This document shows positions 19,359 through 21,989 of a stretch of 21,989 nt of DNA, in pieces. Origin of the DNA: Sphaeroforma arctica JP610 (taxonomy: Eukaryota > Opisthokonta > Ichthyosporea > Ichthyophonida); NCBI RefSeq assembly GCF_001186125.1, contig NW_014039428.1, positions 1 to 21,989 on the forward strand, read 5' to 3'. The notes below the pieces were generated by a model, which saw nothing but the letters and a program-made list of their open reading frames with translations, did not search any database and was not told the origin of the DNA. Positions within the stretch are counted from its first letter, which is position 1; each line of letters begins with the position of its first letter. Position numbers and translations under genes: made by a program.

Positions 19359-20432
19359 ATACAGTAGTCGAAATGGAGCGTACACATGGTGAGAGCCGAT
19401 TCGTCTAGCACTACGATACAAGCAGTCGCGATACACTACATGATTTTACAAACTTTACAAAGGAATTAGACATTAAGTTTGAAGAATTAGTGGTTAGTTG
19501 CTATACAGGGTAAACCAGAAGACATAGTACACACGTCAAAGGACAAAACAACGTACACAGATAGTCGATACTGAAGGTTATATGACTTAGACAATGTACA
19601 TACACGCGCACAACAAACAATACACAAGGAACTAGAAGTTAGGACCCTGACAGAGTTATTTATTGGGCTTATAACTTATGGATGAATAGTCGGCAGCGTT
19701 TATTGACATAATCTACTTAAGTCTAACCATAATCAGGTGACACTACCGAAGTTGAGAAGCGACAACTAGCTACGAGCTGTCAACTACAACTAGAGGGCGA
19801 ATAAGGCGATTTAGTTCGGGTCGTCGACGGAAGAAGTTGTCGCAGCAAGAGTACAGACGCGGTGGTACGCATCTGTATGCTTAGCTTATGTTAGGCATAT
19901 ACTAGGTGGAAACGTACATACTACAAACAATGTCGGTAGCACAAGGTTAAAATTGTGAAATTGACAAACATATATACACAAATCACTGGAGCTTCTAACT
20001 ACATTAGGTACTGGGAACGGCTCAGGAGCATGCACAAAAAATGTGGTTTGCGGTAACAGAGGAGGAGTGAAATATTTAACACATAGGTCTTAGGTTGAGG
20101 AATATAATTTCACAACCGTAACAGCACATGACAAGAAAAGCAATCAGGAGCGATAGATGGATTATACGATGAGGTTCCGAGGCTAGGCTGACATCAGGTC
20201 GGAGCAGGAGCAACCGAGGGGCAGGCTGGGAGGATGCTCCGACCAGCGGGGCACACATCAACAAGATAATTGTTCGAAGGAGAGTAAGACATCAGTGAGT
20301 GTTAGATGAGTTTCGATTATCTATACTTCCAGGGTCGGTGAGTGTAATAAAGTAATCACGAGTGAGCCCACGAGTTCCTCGAGGATCAACGTCGAGACGT
20401 CATGTGTTTGAAGGATGGACTCTGGTTAGGAA
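19359..20432. other. Unassigned stretch
   Basis: No recognisable gene on either strand. A 62-codon minus-strand frame near 20076-20264 has no motif. It may be an untranslated leader of the downstream ORF or the interior of a degraded repeat. Confidence 0.4.
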
Positions 20433-21620
20433 ATGGGTATTTATATTCAATTATCTACTAGTTCTTTCGCATACATTTCCAGTTCTCCGTTGACACATAA
20501 CTCCCAGACCATGTCCAATCCCCGCCAAAGTCGTAGACAACAACACTTGAAACCTGAGCTTCGCAAGGAAGATGATATCGACCGACGTGGGACTAAGCGT
20601 CGTCAATCCCATCCGGACCGCTCTGATCCACACCCAGGACAGGCTCTGGAGGGGCAACAACAGGCACGGCTAAAGGTTCTACACCCTGTTTCCGCTGACG
20701 ACAAACAGTCACCAACGGCACACGAAGATGAACCTGCCCAGCCCGAAGAAGACATCGTCTTCGAGGCTGAGACCAAGGGAGTGCCCGACCCGCGTGCGGA
20801 CCGGAGTCAGACCACTACTGGTGAACATGTAGCCAGTAATGGTTTGTCCTCTCGTTCGTCTTCGGGTACTTCAGGGGCCTTATCCTCCAGCAATGTCCAA
20901 CCACGCCTTCCACCTAACAAACGTAGACGCTACCGGCGTCGCACCAACAACAAGGACACGGTACGGGACCAATCGTCAGCTCAGACCCTTACTGAGCTAG
21001 TGGCGCAGCAGCAGTCACTCTTAGAGAAGTATGAACAGAGGTTGCGGCGCACAAATGCCGAGCGACCTACAACAGGGTTGGCTGCCACTGAGATAGCTAC
21101 TGGCACACACGAGCGGGTACAGACGTCGCTAGGAAGCGAAGACATCCCTACATTCCGTATCCAAGGTCGTACGCGACCACACCATGGACTCGGGTGCGAA
21201 TCACCTGGGTCAGAGGACAGTTCAACCGAGGGGGAGGAGACTCTGTCTTCTGTTGAGAACACACCATCTTTTCAGGAGTTCGCACGTGAACAGGTATTAG
21301 CCAGGCAGAACCCCCACGGGGGTGAGGCGTTGAAGAACAGGCAGGATCGGCTAAGTACGAACTTTCGCCAACAACAGCAACGACAGTCGTTCGAGAAGGA
21401 GGCAGCCAGTGAGTATGTACAGACACCTAAGCGGCAAGAGAAGGTTACGCCGGTGCCTCCGCCCACACCGGCTAGTATTGAGAAAAGCCGACAAGTACTA
21501 CATGCACGGATACTACACTTGAGCGACAAACTATGCCAGGCAGTCGAGGATAATAATACGGCTCGAGCTGAAGCTCTTAGGGGTGCGATCGAAACGCTTC
21601 TAGCTACGCTAGAGTCTTGA
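20433..21620 (+). CDS. Hypothetical basic, disordered protein (395 aa), possibly gag-like
   Basis: The frame opens at 20433, but the second Met at 20511 (MSNPRQSRRQQHLKPELRKE) is an equally likely start, giving 369 aa. The protein is rich in Arg, Gln, Ser and Pro. It holds an NLS-like PPNKRRRYRRRTNNKD, a predicted helix/coiled coil LTELVAQQQSLLEKYEQRLR, and a C-terminal helical segment (VLHARILHLSDKLCQAVEDN, then TARAEALRGAIETLLATLES). GC is higher and codon use more coding-like than in the flanks. No cysteine knuckle or enzyme motif was seen. Position in a repeat-rich region and basic composition suggest a structural protein of a mobile element, but the family is not recognised. Confidence 0.5.
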   Translation: MGIYIQLSTSSFAYISSSPLTHNSQTMSNPRQSRRQQHLKPELRKEDDIDRRGTKRRQSHPDRSDPHPGQALEGQQQARLKVLHPVSADDKQSPTAHEDEPAQPEEDIVFEAETKGVPDPRADRSQTTTGEHVASNGLSSRSSSGTSGALSSSNVQPRLPPNKRRRYRRRTNNKDTVRDQSSAQTLTELVAQQQSLLEKYEQRLRRTNAERPTTGLAATEIATGTHERVQTSLGSEDIPTFRIQGRTRPHHGLGCESPGSEDSSTEGEETLSSVENTPSFQEFAREQVLARQNPHGGEALKNRQDRLSTNFRQQQQRQSFEKEAASEYVQTPKRQEKVTPVPPPTPASIEKSRQVLHARILHLSDKLCQAVEDNNTARAEALRGAIETLLATLES

Positions 21621-21698
21621 CCAGTGGAAAAGCGTCCCGTACCATCACCACGTACATGGCCCTATTGGCCGTCGAACAGATACCACCCACACAATATC

Positions 21699-21989
21699 AT
21701 GGAACGGGATACGAGAGGGGCTCTCCTTGAGGCGTTCAACAACGCGCAAATCGCAGGGTTAGATGAGAGTTGGAGCCTTACATGGTTCCATAAAGTATTA
21801 ACTTACTTCAAGGCGGAGAAGTCAACATTGGACTACATCCGCGACAACTCTGAACGTTTAAAGATGTGGACTTCACAGCTACAAATGGAACAGAACTGCT
21901 CGCATGAGACACAGGCAACTGTCGATCCCGCGCTCCGCAAGTTAGCCAAGGGCCACAGTCGGAACATGCAACCCCCCCCCCCCCCCCCC
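21699..21989 (+). CDS. Partial hypothetical ORF running off the window
   Basis: An open frame starts MERDTRGALLEAFNNAQIAG and continues with WSLTWFHKVLTYF and a helical, charged sequence to the edge, where it runs into poly-C. The composition is protein-like. The pattern of spaced aromatics and helices resembles capsid or structural domains only loosely. No family is assigned. Its end is not in the window. Confidence 0.35.
   Translation, partial: MERDTRGALLEAFNNAQIAGLDESWSLTWFHKVLTYFKAEKSTLDYIRDNSERLKMWTSQLQMEQNCSHETQATVDPALRKLAKGHSRNMQPPPPPP
21972..21989. repeat. Poly-C run at the window edge
   Basis: Eighteen consecutive C residues close the window. This may be a true homopolymer or a sequencing/assembly end artefact. 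Confidence 0.9.

Overview
This is a eukaryotic nuclear window with two spliced host genes on the left and repeat-rich, retroelement-dominated DNA on the right. The host genes have GT-AG introns of about 136 to 1545 bp and encode recognisable ribosome-biogenesis proteins. Intron size, gene content and chromodomain Ty3-type elements fit a unicellular opisthokont or similar protist (an ichthyosporean-like holozoan is my guess), but the window itself does not fix the taxon.

Left part (1-7911): the first exon of TSR3 (18S rRNA aminocarboxypropyl transferase) lies on the minus strand and runs off the left edge. About 600 bp away, in divergent orientation, is a complete-looking WDR75/UTP17 gene (U3 snoRNP/SSU processome WD40 protein, seven core exons, about 1200 aa). 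Both proteins serve maturation of the same 18S rRNA, one early in the nucleolus and one late, so the shared upstream region may coordinate them. WDR75 intron 1 is almost entirely CA/TA microsatellite. Its exon 2 carries three 90-bp in-frame tandem repeats, and its last exon encodes a Lys/Ser-rich tail.

Middle (7912-10740): AT-rich, mostly non-coding DNA with short direct repeats, a CTCTA-type low-complexity stretch, a tandem array of small hairpins (9509-9620) and some unidentified coding-like scraps.

Right (10741-18452): two related but clearly diverged Ty3/Gypsy-type (Metaviridae) fossils on the minus strand. A is a gag fragment at about 10741-11600. B is a longer element at about 13318-18452 with zinc-knuckle gag, protease, reverse transcriptase, RNase H, integrase and a C-terminal chromodomain. 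Between them is an LTR-like segment with two tandem arrays: three 30-bp units with CACGTG-type cores and seven ~29-bp units, three with perfect TGACGTCA (CRE) palindromes. It also holds strong hairpins next to a polypurine-tract-like edge. Both elements are broken and look old.

Far right (18452-21989): plus-strand sequence that appears to begin abruptly inside the gag of B, perhaps another element. It has a dense cluster of stem-loops, a 142-aa charged ORF, about 1.2 kb of unassigned DNA, a 395-aa basic/disordered ORF of unknown family, and a partial ORF ending in an 18-base poly-C run at the window edge.
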